Origin: Cyanobacteria bacterium SIG26
GTDB lineage: Bacteria; Cyanobacteriota; Vampirovibrionia; Gastranaerophilales; Gastranaerophilaceae
Assembly (NCBI GenBank): GCA_015152555.1
Contig: SUTS01000006.1
Coordinates: 1-64,000, forward strand
DNA: 64,000 bases
Reading direction: 5' to 3'
In this document: positions 9,801-18,138 of the stretch, piece by piece
Numbering within the stretch: position 1 is the first letter of the stretch
Layout: each line of letters starts with the position of its first letter
Notes under the pieces: model-generated
Told to the model about the DNA's origin: nothing
Databases searched by the model: none
Seen by the model: the letters and a program-made list of their open reading frames with translations, nothing else
Program-made: the position numbers and the translations under genes

Positions 9801-10613
9801 TGTTGTATCACCTTTACCAAAGTTTATAAGATTACCGTCAATCGTCACACCAGAGGTGTTAACTTGCCCTTGTTCAGCAATAATTTTAATATTACCGTTG
9901 TTGCTCGCAAACTGATTAGCGGTATTCATATTATCAGTGTTTACTAATTGATTGAACAATGTATTAGCTTGGTTATTTGTTTTTATTTGAGACATTTTGT
10001 TTTGGTTGATACCGGCAATAACCCCTGCATCTTTTCCAATTGTAAGTTTACCTGCTTGTAAAACTACGTCATTAGCAGCTAACACTTTACCGTCGATTTT
10101 AATCTCTGCGCCACTTGGCATTACGCCTACTAAATTGCTTACTTGCGCTGTTGGATTATTTTTATAGATTGTGTACTGTTCATCTCTAGGTGTGTAAATT
10201 CCTAATGAACCTACGTTTAAAACACCTGAAGCACCTACAACCATACCATTTGGAGAGATGAATACAGCTTTTCCGTTGTAGAAATTGCTATCTCTCATAG
10301 TATTGACAATACCGTCAATGTTGATTTTGTTATCAACCAGGTTAATGAATGTTTCAATATCTGTAATTCCATACTTATAAATAAGGTTTGCAATATCCCC
10401 TTTTGATAAGTTGAAGTTTTCATATTTTCTGTAACCGATATCGGTTCCGTCAATTACAGAAGTTGGGTTAATGTTGTATACGCCATTATTTCCGGATACT
10501 CCGGTAATATCTGTAGCTACAACAGATAACAACATCGTTTGATGAGATAAGAATAATGCGGTTAATGTTGCGGCAAGTATTCTTCTTGTTCTTCTTCTGC
10601 TGCTATTTCTCAT
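6858..10613 (-). CDS. Second LktA/FHA-type adhesin with Asp-Ala repeat linker and PilZ-like domain
   Basis: 1251 residues from the ATG at 10613, preceded by AAAGGA in the same MKG-M context as the paralogue; an earlier ATG 24 codons upstream lacks this support. A basic, Arg-rich signal peptide (about 1-33) is followed by the haemagglutinin-type secretion domain (KAVFISPNGMVVGASGVLNV), a shorter beta-helix shaft of NGN/NNG repeats (about 200-600) and a region nearly the same as in the gene at 1408, including ACTGSGCTG. Residues about 998-1122 are almost pure Asp-Ala with occasional Ser or Thr. The last 108 residues are a PilZ-like domain with RQFMR (1148-1152) and DVSRGG (1175-1180). Compared with its neighbour, the shaft is about 500 residues shorter and the linker is acidic instead of Gly-rich. 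The pair probably arose by tandem duplication. The function as a surface filament is inferred. Confidence 0.85.
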   Translation of the reverse strand: MRNSSRRRTRRILAATLTALFLSHQTMLLSVVATDITGVSGNNGVYNINPTSVIDGTDIGYRKYENFNLSKGDIANLIYKYGITDIETFINLVDNKINIDGIVNTMRDSNFYNGKAVFISPNGMVVGASGVLNVGSLGIYTPRDEQYTIYKNNPTAQVSNLVGVMPSGAEIKIDGKVLAANDVVLQAGKLTIGKDAGVIAGINQNKMSQIKTNNQANTLFNQLVNTDNMNTANQFASNNGNIKIIAEQGQVNTSGVTIDGNLINFGKGDTTINVLGQEGTKIAGNVKNSDGNLVISNKWGDLNISGNVKNNGSTTIENVPIPGLIHIRQGDTTYTYETIDTLSELNISGNVDTTGDLTITNIGDRGMNISGNINNTGNLLIHNGIKSENSDRNPNIGGLNITGNVTNIGNADINNYAAGGINIGKTGVVTNKEGNLAMLNTYYGVGGLTIDGQVSNTNTNKTGITTITNDKGVLTVNGNVDTNNAELTMTNNGDDFVINGDIYGTNNNVNIVNNNGGIHLNSTGLVNSKTNDVNITNIGTGGVNIKGLVNANQNVKIDNKNSNVVIGDNTENNNYVTAGKDIQIAIVDGSLLNYGVEKTLLKAGGNLNMDVTNGTIGLPVQQAACTGSGCTGVGPKNDGSRDFTKSINANITGKVNATTSKTKDALKPEDLVINYAAIDSDMNIDSIKADGRVILTVDNDFGVDNNGKRYNMINASTDPSKANVEGWGISLISNGSIGEKDNKVTFNQTNENYALDALANENINLKGLDDKFTHTEVCNMIAREGDIDVEFSGNAHIKNITAEGDITAIARGNKLIVDNIGHIEDDSVTPNDYFGPRHDGYEFDGGYDQDDYKSEVLPNNVTLKALDINKNIRPNGEMIDGHYAYADSEVRVNNAVLDNGTMDIVADNIYANGVVARFNKDGFSKEADPSTNKIIGASEIPSGHAVRPEDVEGIGRDESERNYYYHEGDGDFSDGSTDIDDDDNIADSTPLEIEDEQSDNDSDSDADADADADADADADADADADADADADADADADADADADTDADADADADADADADADADADADADADADADADADADADADADADSDADADADADADADADSDADADADADADDDDDPMIREDGSSMYIQRKILDNSIDSVDKRQFMRYSVADNKNPIAIEQSNGIQGLIDVSRGGISVKHNNNLKVGDTIPVHISYGGLDIKADVKVVTATTNRAGAMFVNLDQATANQLLYLNMILDEAQNISKK
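7246..7620 (-). repeat. Coding GAYGCN hexanucleotide repeat (poly Asp-Ala)
   Basis: About 375 bp made almost only of hexamers encoding Asp-Ala on the minus strand, written gcatca/gcgtca/gcgtct on the plus strand, with rare Ser or Thr replacements. Because the hexamer contains no stop in several frames, long false reading frames exist here on both strands. Whole-unit gain or loss would change linker length without breaking the frame. Confidence 0.95.
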
Positions 10614-10640
10614 ATTAAATCCTTTCATAACGTTATAAAT

Positions 10641-10677
10641 ATTATCGATAATAATCTGGCTAGATTTAAATTCTAGC
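10641..10677 (-). promoter_or_regulatory. Two palindromes upstream of the second adhesin
   Basis: attatcgataat (10641-10652) is a perfect 12 bp palindrome, and gctaga-N7-tctagc (10659-10677) is a perfect 6+6 inverted repeat. Both lie 28-64 bp before the adhesin start, where an operator or promoter would be expected. No regulator can be named. Confidence 0.3.
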
Positions 10678-10803
10678 GCAAGCACACCGGAAAATGTTCT
10701 TTTGTTACATTTTCTTAAGCCACATTTCTTGCATGCTTCTATTTTATTAATAACGTTTGAAAATTTTTAAAATTGCTAGTAATGTGTGAAATATGAAGTT
10801 ATA

Positions 10804-12261
10804 TTAAGTCGTTTTTTTAAGGGCCTTATAGTTCAAAATTGTGTAAGTGATGTAAAATACAGCCAAAATTATGAACATTTGAACTAGGCTTGAAATATTT
10901 ACATTGTATATTTTAAATATATACGTAATACATCCGGTTGGGATAGCTGCCCCAATCATTTTAAGTATAGTTTTTGTTGGAAATTTTAAATTTAATTTTG
11001 GAAGAACAATTATAATACTTAGTATAAAATACAAGAAATTTGCACTAAATGTTGCAATTCCTACTCCGATTAATCCAAATTTAGGAATAAGTATTAAATT
11101 TAGAGCTACACCGATAATACCTGAGATGAGCTTTATTGTAAATTCGATATGTGTTTTATTTGCTAAATGATATTGTAAAGTTGTGTAATCCGTCATTGCA
11201 AGGAAAAAGACACCATAAGCAAAGTATGGAACTAATTTATAAGCTTCATACATATTTTCGTTTGAAACAAATATGTGAGTATAATCAACACAGTAGATTG
11301 ACATAACTGTAATTATTGGCAGTGCAACTAAAATGTAGTATCCTAAAAATCTTGAGATTATAGGTCTTACATCAATTTTAGCTTCATAAAGGTTTATGAT
11401 TCTTGGGATAGCTGCAACTGTTATCATTGCAAACAAAGTCATTAGTATTGGCAAGGTTAATCCATATCCCACACCTACTAATGCAGCTTTCGAAAATCCG
11501 CTAATGCTATTCATTATAAATTTGTTACTTTGGGTTATAATCCAAGCACTAAGTGATGTTGCTGCAATTGGTATACCATATTTCATTATTGGTAAAATGA
11601 ATTTCCATTCGATTTTTTGGAATTTAAATACTTTTAAGATTTCAGATTGATACAATAACAGGATGTCGATTAATGATATTGAAACTCCCATAGCAAGTAA
11701 TATGGAAGCCGCACCAAGATTGAAAAACTTTGCAAAAAATACGGCTAAGAATATTGTTGCAAATTGGTTTACTATTGTTGTTAATGTATAAGATACTGAT
11801 TTTAGTTGAGCTCTTAAAAGTTGTGATAGTAATGCTCTCGCGGCAACCGGTATAATTAAAAGCAGTACAGCCATAAAGTATTTAAACGGTACGTGAAACA
11901 GAGTATACATACTATCTTTGAATAGCAATGCGATTGCAAACATTAAAACCATATTTATTGTTAGTATTGTTACTAAGGTTGATAGATATTTTGGAAGGTT
12001 ATCAATAAGCTGATGATGTCTAAAAAATCTTAAACCGCTTAATCCAACCCAATCGGAAAATATTATACAAAGGAATGATAGCATTGCTATAGATATTGTG
12101 TATAAACCGTACTGTTCTTGAGAAAATAAACTCGTATAAATTGGTACTGTAATCACATTACCAAGCAAACCGCAAAGTTTTGATGGTGCATATTTAATCA
12201 TATCTGTAAATATGCCTTTAACTTCTTTTTGTTCAAACTCTTTGTTTTCTATATATTCCAT
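10804..12261 (-). CDS. Polysaccharide (oligosaccharide) flippase, Wzx-like membrane protein
   Basis: 485 residues with about 12-14 hydrophobic segments spread over the full length and no large soluble domain. The pattern and the N-terminal segment (SKLCGLLGNVITVPIYTSLF) fit the MOP superfamily of O-antigen/polysaccharide exporters, which flip undecaprenyl-linked sugars across the inner membrane; the length is typical. It starts 11 bp after rimO on the same strand and is probably co-transcribed with it. The substrate cannot be read from the sequence; a lipid II flippase role (MurJ) is less likely because the typical MurJ signature segments were not recognised. Confidence 0.75.
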   Translation of the reverse strand: MEYIENKEFEQKEVKGIFTDMIKYAPSKLCGLLGNVITVPIYTSLFSQEQYGLYTISIAMLSFLCIIFSDWVGLSGLRFFRHHQLIDNLPKYLSTLVTILTINMVLMFAIALLFKDSMYTLFHVPFKYFMAVLLLIIPVAARALLSQLLRAQLKSVSYTLTTIVNQFATIFLAVFFAKFFNLGAASILLAMGVSISLIDILLLYQSEILKVFKFQKIEWKFILPIMKYGIPIAATSLSAWIITQSNKFIMNSISGFSKAALVGVGYGLTLPILMTLFAMITVAAIPRIINLYEAKIDVRPIISRFLGYYILVALPIITVMSIYCVDYTHIFVSNENMYEAYKLVPYFAYGVFFLAMTDYTTLQYHLANKTHIEFTIKLISGIIGVALNLILIPKFGLIGVGIATFSANFLYFILSIIIVLPKLNLKFPTKTILKMIGAAIPTGCITYIFKIYNVNISSLVQMFIILAVFYITYTILNYKALKKTT

Positions 12262-12272
12262 ATTTCACCTAT

Positions 12273-13580
12273 CTATTCTTGTATTATTTCGCCAAATAAA
12301 TCGTATTCATCGGCATTAGTTATTTTTACTGATTCTATATCACCCGGCACTACCGGAGTTTTTGAGCTTGCATAGACTACCCCATCTATTTCCGGAGCAT
12401 CGTGTTCTGAGCGTAAGATAATTACACCTTCATCTGTGTATCCCTCAACGATACATTTTAGGGTTGTATCTATATATTTTTCGTTATTTTTACGAGAGAT
12501 TTCCTGTTGTAATTCCATCAGTTTATTTCTTCGTTGTTTTTTTATTTTTGCAGAAATATGCCCTTTTAGGCTGTATGAATATGTGTTTTTTTCTTTTGAG
12601 TATTCAAAAGCGCCCATTCTGTCAAATTTTACATCTTTTACAAAATTATATAGATGTTCAAATTCTTCCTCTGTTTCGCCTGGATAACCCACGACCAATG
12701 AGGTTCTGATTGATACATTCGGAATTTTATCTCTGATTTTTTGTATAAGTTCTCTATAATCCATTACAGGTCTGCGCATTGATTCAAGAACTCTTGGATG
12801 TGAGTGTTGTAAAGGAATATCAATATATTTAACAACTTTATCAAGTTTAGCTATTGCATCAATCAATTCATCGGTCATCATTGATGGGTATGCATACATT
12901 ATTCTTATCCAGGAGAGTCCTTCAATATTGTTGAGTTCTTTTAATAATTGTGGCAGTGCTTGTTTTTTGTATAAATCAATTCCGTAAGAAGATGTATCTT
13001 GTGCAATTAAAATAATTTCCGTAACGCCTTTTGATACAAGTTCTTTTGCTTCATTTACTATGTTTTCAATAGGACGAGAAACGTATTTACCGCGTAAATT
13101 TGGAATTACACAATATCCGCATTTGTAATTACAACCTTCGCCTATTTTTAAATATGAACTTGCTCCCATTGTTATTTGTTGGCGTTTAATATTTTCAGGG
13201 TAAATATAATGAGGTTTTTCACTTATTATACTTGTATATTTGCCTTGTTTTAAGGACTCAATAACGGTCATAATATCGTTTAAATTTGATGTCCCAATCA
13301 TTCCGCTGATTTCAGGTATAGCGTCTTTAAGGTCTTGTTTATGTTTTTGAGGTAAACAGCCTGTTACTATGACTTTTTTGCCTTCTTCAATCATTTGTAA
13401 AATGCTTTGAACAGATTCTTTTTCTGCATCGTGAATAAATGAACATGTGTTAATTATAACGATGTCAGCTTCGTTTTCGTCTAGTGTTATGCTATACCCT
13501 TTTTGGGTAAGAATACCAAGTAGCAATTCAGAATCAACAAGGTTTTTTGCACATCCATGATTTATTAGTGATATTTTCAT
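12273..13580 (-). CDS. rimO: Ribosomal protein S12 methylthiotransferase RimO
   Basis: 435 residues, the normal family length. The UPF0004 domain carries three Cys (C10, C46, C75) that bind one 4Fe-4S cluster. The radical-SAM motif CNYKCGYC supplies C150, C154 and C157 for the second cluster. A TRAM RNA-binding domain occupies about residues 370-433. RimO adds a methylthio group to the conserved Asp of ribosomal protein S12. The tRNA enzyme MiaB is the alternative in this family, but the N-terminal motif INHGCAKNLVDSE is RimO-like. The ATG is preceded by AAGGAAG. It appears to be the first gene of a pair with the flippase. Confidence 0.92.
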   Translation of the reverse strand: MKISLINHGCAKNLVDSELLLGILTQKGYSITLDENEADIVIINTCSFIHDAEKESVQSILQMIEEGKKVIVTGCLPQKHKQDLKDAIPEISGMIGTSNLNDIMTVIESLKQGKYTSIISEKPHYIYPENIKRQQITMGASSYLKIGEGCNYKCGYCVIPNLRGKYVSRPIENIVNEAKELVSKGVTEIILIAQDTSSYGIDLYKKQALPQLLKELNNIEGLSWIRIMYAYPSMMTDELIDAIAKLDKVVKYIDIPLQHSHPRVLESMRRPVMDYRELIQKIRDKIPNVSIRTSLVVGYPGETEEEFEHLYNFVKDVKFDRMGAFEYSKEKNTYSYSLKGHISAKIKKQRRNKLMELQQEISRKNNEKYIDTTLKCIVEGYTDEGVIILRSEHDAPEIDGVVYASSKTPVVPGDIESVKITNADEYDLFGEIIQE

Positions 13581-13631
13581 AAGCTTCCTTTTTTAAAATT
13601 TTAGCATTAATTGTAAAAATAATTCAAAATA

Positions 13632-13660
13632 TTACAATATATTGATAATTTTGTTATAAT
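13632..13660 (+). promoter_or_regulatory. Promoter with -10 eight bases before the start codon
   Basis: TTACAA (13632-13637), 17 bp, TATAAT (13655-13660). Transcription would start at or within a base or two of the ATG at 13669, and no ribosome-binding sequence is present, so the mRNA is probably leaderless. Confidence 0.55.
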
Positions 13661-13668
13661 ATAACGGT

Positions 13669-15435
13669 ATGAAATCGGTTGAACTTTTAGCTCCTGCAAA
13701 GAATTACGATATAGCAATCGCCGCTATTAATAGTGGTGCAGATGCTATTTATATCGGCGCGAGTGATTTTGGGGCTCGTAAAAATGCTCCAAATACCCTT
13801 GAAGATATTGAAAATCTTGTAAATTATGCTCATAAATTTTATGTCAAAGTTCACGTCGTTATTAATACAATTCTTAACAATAATGAATTAGAAAAAGCTG
13901 TAGAAATGGTGAAAAACCTATATAATATTGGGGTTGATGCCATAATAGTTCAAGATATGGGGCTTTTAAAAGCTGCAATAGACGGTAAATTGCCACCAAT
14001 TCAAATTCACGCCAGTACTCAGTGTAATAATCGAAATCTTGAAAAAGCTAAGTTTTTCGATACTTTAGGGGTGTCGAGAGTTATTTTGGCAAGAGAATTA
14101 TCCTTGCTGCAAATCGATGAAATTTGTAAAAATACAAGTTGTGAAATCGAGACATTTATACACGGAGCTTTATGTGTTTCCTATAGTGGGCAGTGTTATT
14201 TGTCTTATGCTAATGGGGGTCGTTCTGCTAATCGGGGTGAATGTGCTCAACCTTGCCGTAAAAAATATTCTTTGGTAGATGAAAAAGGTAAATATCTTCT
14301 AAAAGATAAATATTTGTTATCTTTAAAAGATTTTAATGCCTCTTCTCATATTGAAAAACTAATTGATGTCGGTGTGAAGTCTTTTAAGATTGAAGGTCGT
14401 TTAAAAGATATTAGTTATGTTAAAAATGTTGTTGCGTATTATAATAATTTGCTTAATAAACATGCAAAAAGGACATCTTCGGGGAAAGTTTTTTTAGATT
14501 TTGAACCTAATGTTGAAAAAACATTTAATAGAGGTTATACGGATTATTTCCTTCAAGAGCGGGGTCAATGTTATAATTTCTTATCTCCAAAATCCAGAGG
14601 TGAAAAGATAGGTAAAATTAAGCGAGTTTGTCATAATTATTTTGAAATTGATGCAGATTTATCCCCTCAAGATGGATTATGTTTTGTTGCAGATGGTGGA
14701 ATGAAAGGATTTTTAGTTAATAAAGTTGATGGTAATAAAGTTTATCCAAATAATATGGATGGTATAAAAACAGGTGTTTTACTGTACAGGAATATCGATT
14801 TTAAATTCGAAAAGCAGTTAGAAGTTTCAAAAACTGTTCGTCAAATTGCAACAAGAATTTATTTAACCGCTGAAAAAATTAAGGCTGTTGATGAGGATAA
14901 TAATTCTGTTGAAATGCAAATGCCATCAGGTGAAATGCCTAATAATAAAGAGAAAAATACCCAAACATTTATTACTCAATTTAAGAAAACCGGCGGAAGT
15001 GATTTTTATGTCGAAGATATTAAAATTACTGGTGAATTACCATTTTTGCCTGTATCTAAGATAAATGAAGTTCGTCGTGAATTGTTGAGTTTGTTGATGT
15101 CTGAAAGACTTTTGAATTATAATAGAGAGCTTCAAAAACCTATAAGTTATGCTGATTATCCTGAAACAAAACTTGATTACAGAGGTAATGTTTTTAATGA
15201 AGAAGCTACAAAATTTTATTCAAATTGTAAATGTGAAGTTTGTGAGAAGGCTTTGGAAACCGGTGAAAAAATACCAAGTAAAATTGAGTTGATGCGGACT
15301 AAACATTGTTTAAAATTTGCGGCAGGAATTTGCGGGCAATCTTGCGGAAAACTTTATTTAAAAGACGAAAAGGGCAAAAAATACCCACTTCGATTTGATT
15401 GTAAAAATTGTGAAATGGTTATTCTAAATCCTTAA
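13669..15435 (+). CDS. U32 peptidase-family protein, RlhA-like rRNA hydroxylase candidate
   Basis: 588 residues. The N-terminal half is a U32 domain (ELLAPAKNYDIAIAAINSGADAIYIG) with the Cys pattern HGALC...GQC...GEC..PC at C169, C176, C192 and C196, which in RlhA- and TrhP-type members binds an iron-sulfur cluster. A second Cys-rich stretch lies near the C-terminus (KCEVCEK, HCLKFAAGICGQSCG, CKNCE), like the collagenase-like C-terminal part of RlhA (YdcP), which hydroxylates 23S rRNA C2501. Family members of this layout modify RNA rather than cleave proteins; assignment to RlhA over other U32 groups is inference. The stop lies 2 bp from the stop of the convergent hydrolase gene, leaving no room for a terminator between them. 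Confidence 0.8.
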   Translation: MKSVELLAPAKNYDIAIAAINSGADAIYIGASDFGARKNAPNTLEDIENLVNYAHKFYVKVHVVINTILNNNELEKAVEMVKNLYNIGVDAIIVQDMGLLKAAIDGKLPPIQIHASTQCNNRNLEKAKFFDTLGVSRVILARELSLLQIDEICKNTSCEIETFIHGALCVSYSGQCYLSYANGGRSANRGECAQPCRKKYSLVDEKGKYLLKDKYLLSLKDFNASSHIEKLIDVGVKSFKIEGRLKDISYVKNVVAYYNNLLNKHAKRTSSGKVFLDFEPNVEKTFNRGYTDYFLQERGQCYNFLSPKSRGEKIGKIKRVCHNYFEIDADLSPQDGLCFVADGGMKGFLVNKVDGNKVYPNNMDGIKTGVLLYRNIDFKFEKQLEVSKTVRQIATRIYLTAEKIKAVDEDNNSVEMQMPSGEMPNNKEKNTQTFITQFKKTGGSDFYVEDIKITGELPFLPVSKINEVRRELLSLLMSERLLNYNRELQKPISYADYPETKLDYRGNVFNEEATKFYSNCKCEVCEKALETGEKIPSKIELMRTKHCLKFAAGICGQSCGKLYLKDEKGKKYPLRFDCKNCEMVILNP

Positions 15436-15437
15436 AT

Positions 15438-15983
15438 TTATTTTATTAAAGCTTGTATTTCTTTAAAATTAGGATGTTTTGATGTTTTTAACCACTCAAA
15501 TAGTGTGATTTCTACGCAAGTAATTTTTGCACCATATTGTTTCATTAAATCGATTCCGACTTTATATTCTTTCTTGTTACGGCTTGCGCATGCGTCTTTT
15601 AATACATATACTTCAAACCCTTCTTTTATTAAATCTGCTACAGTTTGAAGAACGCAAATGTGGGTTTCAATTCCCCCTATAATGATTTGTTTTTTTTCTA
15701 ATGTTTTAATTTTTTCTGCAAAATCAGGTTCCAACATCGCAGAAAATGAGCTTTTTTCAATTGTTTCCGTCATATTATTTATACTATATTTGATATCAAA
15801 AACAGTATTCCCCAAACCTTGAGGATATTGTTCCGTTATAATTGTCGGTATATTTAAAATATTTGCAGCTCTTGCAACTTTAGCCATATTAGTTGCGGCT
15901 TCTGTACCGTATTTTGCTGTAGCCTGTACTAATTTTTCTTGAAAATCAATGATAATTAATGCACTATTTTCTATATTTAACAT
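15438..15983 (-). CDS. Isochorismatase-family cysteine hydrolase
   Basis: 181 residues, single domain. The catalytic triad of the family is visible: D13 in IIIDFQEKL, K77 in IEKSSFSAM and C110 in GGIETHICV. Members hydrolyse isochorismate, nicotinamide or other amides; YcaC-like proteins of similar size have no firm function, so the substrate is unknown. The start codon directly abuts the stop of the preceding gene (TAG then ATG), so it is the last gene of the ftsEX-containing operon and is probably translated by coupling. Confidence 0.85.
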   Translation of the reverse strand: MLNIENSALIIIDFQEKLVQATAKYGTEAATNMAKVARAANILNIPTIITEQYPQGLGNTVFDIKYSINNMTETIEKSSFSAMLEPDFAEKIKTLEKKQIIIGGIETHICVLQTVADLIKEGFEVYVLKDACASRNKKEYKVGIDLMKQYGAKITCVEITLFEWLKTSKHPNFKEIQALIK

Positions 15984-17231
15984 CTAGTCCTCTTTCTTTG
16001 TTGATAATATATATTCTTCTTTTAACTGTTTAAGGAGATTTGTTATTAATTTATTTGTTATTTTATTAAGCCCTAATTCGAACTTGCTATTTTCTGCGCT
16101 ATTAAGTCCGCTATGAATAATTTCGATATTAAATTTCGTAAAACCGTCATATTGAAGGAGTAATTCACTTTTAGACTTTTGGTTTTTTAAACAGAAAACA
16201 CATTCAATGTCATTAGTATATTGGCTTACGGTTGTGTTTTTTAGTTTTGATTGGCAATCTTTTTGAAATCTATAAAATAACGGAGTAATGATATTTTCAA
16301 GCTTGTTTGAAAGTGCTGTTTTAAATAGTTTAAATCCTTTTTGCTGGATGCTATCTTGATCTTCAAGCCAGATATTTTCTTTATCAATATTATTTTCTAA
16401 ACATACAATATTTTTATTATTGTGGCAGGCTGAAGTTAGTGCATTAGTCGCATTTTTGCAGATGGTTTCAAAGGATTGTATTCCGATTTTCGATATACCG
16501 GCTCTGATTATGCAATCTTGTCCCATTTTTTCTTGTATTTTTTGAATAACAGCTTTTGTATTAAGTATGTTGATATTTGGTAATATTAAAAAATATTTAC
16601 CTCCACGACCAATTGCAATAATATCATCTTTCCTCAACATGTTTTTCAGAAGTTGCCCCAATCTGTTTGTGGAAACTTTTGTTTTTGTGCTTTCATCTAG
16701 TGTTAATATTACAAAAACTCCGTTTTTAATACTAGGATAATCTGATAAATCTATAAAAATTTCTTTTAAATGTTTTTGGTTATAAATACCCAACTTAGCG
16801 TCTAAAACTCCAAGTTGGTTTAAAAATATATCATTTCGGCAATTGATTTCTTTTAAATTCTTAAATTTGAAACAATTTACGGTTTTAATTAGCATTTCGT
16901 AGTTTTCTGTGTTAATTGTAAAATAATCAAAAATTCCACTATCGTACGCTTCTAAAATTGTTTCTTTATTTGTTTTATTTAGAAGTAAAAGAATTTCGCA
17001 ATCTTGTTTAATATCTTTTATTTGTTTAATTAGTTTAATTGTGGAGTCTTTATCTTCATTTTCATGGAGTATAATCACGTAATACATTGAATTCTCAATG
17101 ATTTTTTTGAATGATTTTGTGTCGCAAACAGTGATGTTATCATTTGCGCGTAACAAAACTAATTTTTCCAAAATGTTTTTTGCAATTTCATCATAATCGG
17201 TTATTAATAATATATTGTGGTTATCAATCAT
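15984..17231 (-). CDS. Degenerate receiver plus degenerate GGDEF protein
   Basis: 415 residues. Residues about 5-120 fold like a response-regulator receiver, but the position of the phospho-acceptor reads YVIILHEN, with His where Asp is expected. Residues about 140-290 look like a GGDEF domain whose signature is GGKYF (210-214) instead of GGDEF, so cyclase activity is unlikely. The last 110 residues (about 300-415) are not recognised and contain a ECVFCLKN Cys pair. It lies 7 bp after ftsX in the same operon, which hints at a role linked to cell division or envelope control. It may bind a nucleotide or a partner without catalysis; this is inference. Confidence 0.65.
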   Translation of the reverse strand: MIDNHNILLITDYDEIAKNILEKLVLLRANDNITVCDTKSFKKIIENSMYYVIILHENEDKDSTIKLIKQIKDIKQDCEILLLLNKTNKETILEAYDSGIFDYFTINTENYEMLIKTVNCFKFKNLKEINCRNDIFLNQLGVLDAKLGIYNQKHLKEIFIDLSDYPSIKNGVFVILTLDESTKTKVSTNRLGQLLKNMLRKDDIIAIGRGGKYFLILPNINILNTKAVIQKIQEKMGQDCIIRAGISKIGIQSFETICKNATNALTSACHNNKNIVCLENNIDKENIWLEDQDSIQQKGFKLFKTALSNKLENIITPLFYRFQKDCQSKLKNTTVSQYTNDIECVFCLKNQKSKSELLLQYDGFTKFNIEIIHSGLNSAENSKFELGLNKITNKLITNLLKQLKEEYILSTKKED

Positions 17232-17238
17232 TATTATT

Positions 17239-18138
17239 TTATACCTGTAGGTGTTTTTTTATGCATAAATGGCTACCAACCGCACCAAATGTAATACTCA
17301 TTGCAAACATGATTAATATAACAAGCCCCTGAGCATGTACAGGCATTGGTACCATAAAGAATTTGTGAATATTTACAAGTCCGTTTTGAATATAATTTAA
17401 AGGTATTAAAGCCAAAATCGAGCCGCTTAACCCATAAAACGCTCCTTGCATTATGAATGGAAATCTAATATACCAATTGCTAACACCCATTAATCTCATA
17501 ATTTCAATTTCTTCTTTTCTTGATTGAATTACAAGTTGTATAGTGTTGTTTATGATTGTTATTGTCAATAATCCCATAACTGCAATTACTACAAGTGTTA
17601 TCGTTTTAACAACGTGGTTTACCAATTCCATTTTTGTTGCTAAGTCTTTAGCGTAGCTCATGTCTTCAACTGCAGGAGTTTTTTTGATATCATCAAACAC
17701 GATTTGTAAATTGTCAGGTGAATCTACTTTTACGTGCAATGTATCAGGTAATGGATTTTCAATGTTTGGCAGATTCATTTCTGTCTTTAGTTTATTCCAA
17801 GAGTCAGATTTCGGAATAATTGTTATATCTTGGACATGTTTTATTTTTTGTATCTCATGTTTTACTTCTGATGGATTGGTATCGTTTTTTAGGTAAACAG
17901 ATATTTCTAAGGCACTACCGATTTCTTTTGAAAATGCGGATATTGACAATGCAGATCTAAAACACGCGCCGAATATCATTAAAATCGCTGCCATTGTTGT
18001 TATGATTACCAGGTTTACCCAACCCGTTCTGATAATATCATTTAATGTTTCTTTTCCCAATCTGTAAAGAATTCTAAGTTCGCATAACCAGTCTTTAGGT
18101 ATGTGCTTTTTTACGTTTGATTTAAAATTTCTATTCAT
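17239..18138 (-). CDS. ftsX: Cell division protein FtsX
   Basis: 299 residues with the FtsX plan: a cytoplasmic N-terminus, a first membrane helix (about 40-62), a periplasmic loop of roughly 110 residues, and three more helices, with the FtsX/MacB-type permease core near the third (VIQSRKEEIEIMRLMGVSNWYIRFPF). FtsX with FtsE activates peptidoglycan hydrolases at the septum. The start overlaps the end of ftsE by 8 bp, the classical arrangement. The length is close to that of Gram-positive and cyanobacterial forms and shorter than in E. coli. Confidence 0.92.
   Translation of the reverse strand: MNRNFKSNVKKHIPKDWLCELRILYRLGKETLNDIIRTGWVNLVIITTMAAILMIFGACFRSALSISAFSKEIGSALEISVYLKNDTNPSEVKHEIQKIKHVQDITIIPKSDSWNKLKTEMNLPNIENPLPDTLHVKVDSPDNLQIVFDDIKKTPAVEDMSYAKDLATKMELVNHVVKTITLVVIAVMGLLTITIINNTIQLVIQSRKEEIEIMRLMGVSNWYIRFPFIMQGAFYGLSGSILALIPLNYIQNGLVNIHKFFMVPMPVHAQGLVILIMFAMSITFGAVGSHLCIKKHLQV

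Noticed and set aside
1408..10613. Two-partner secretion partner TpsB next to the adhesins
   Set aside because: No outer-membrane POTRA/beta-barrel gene was found in the window; the transporter must be elsewhere or the secretion route differs.
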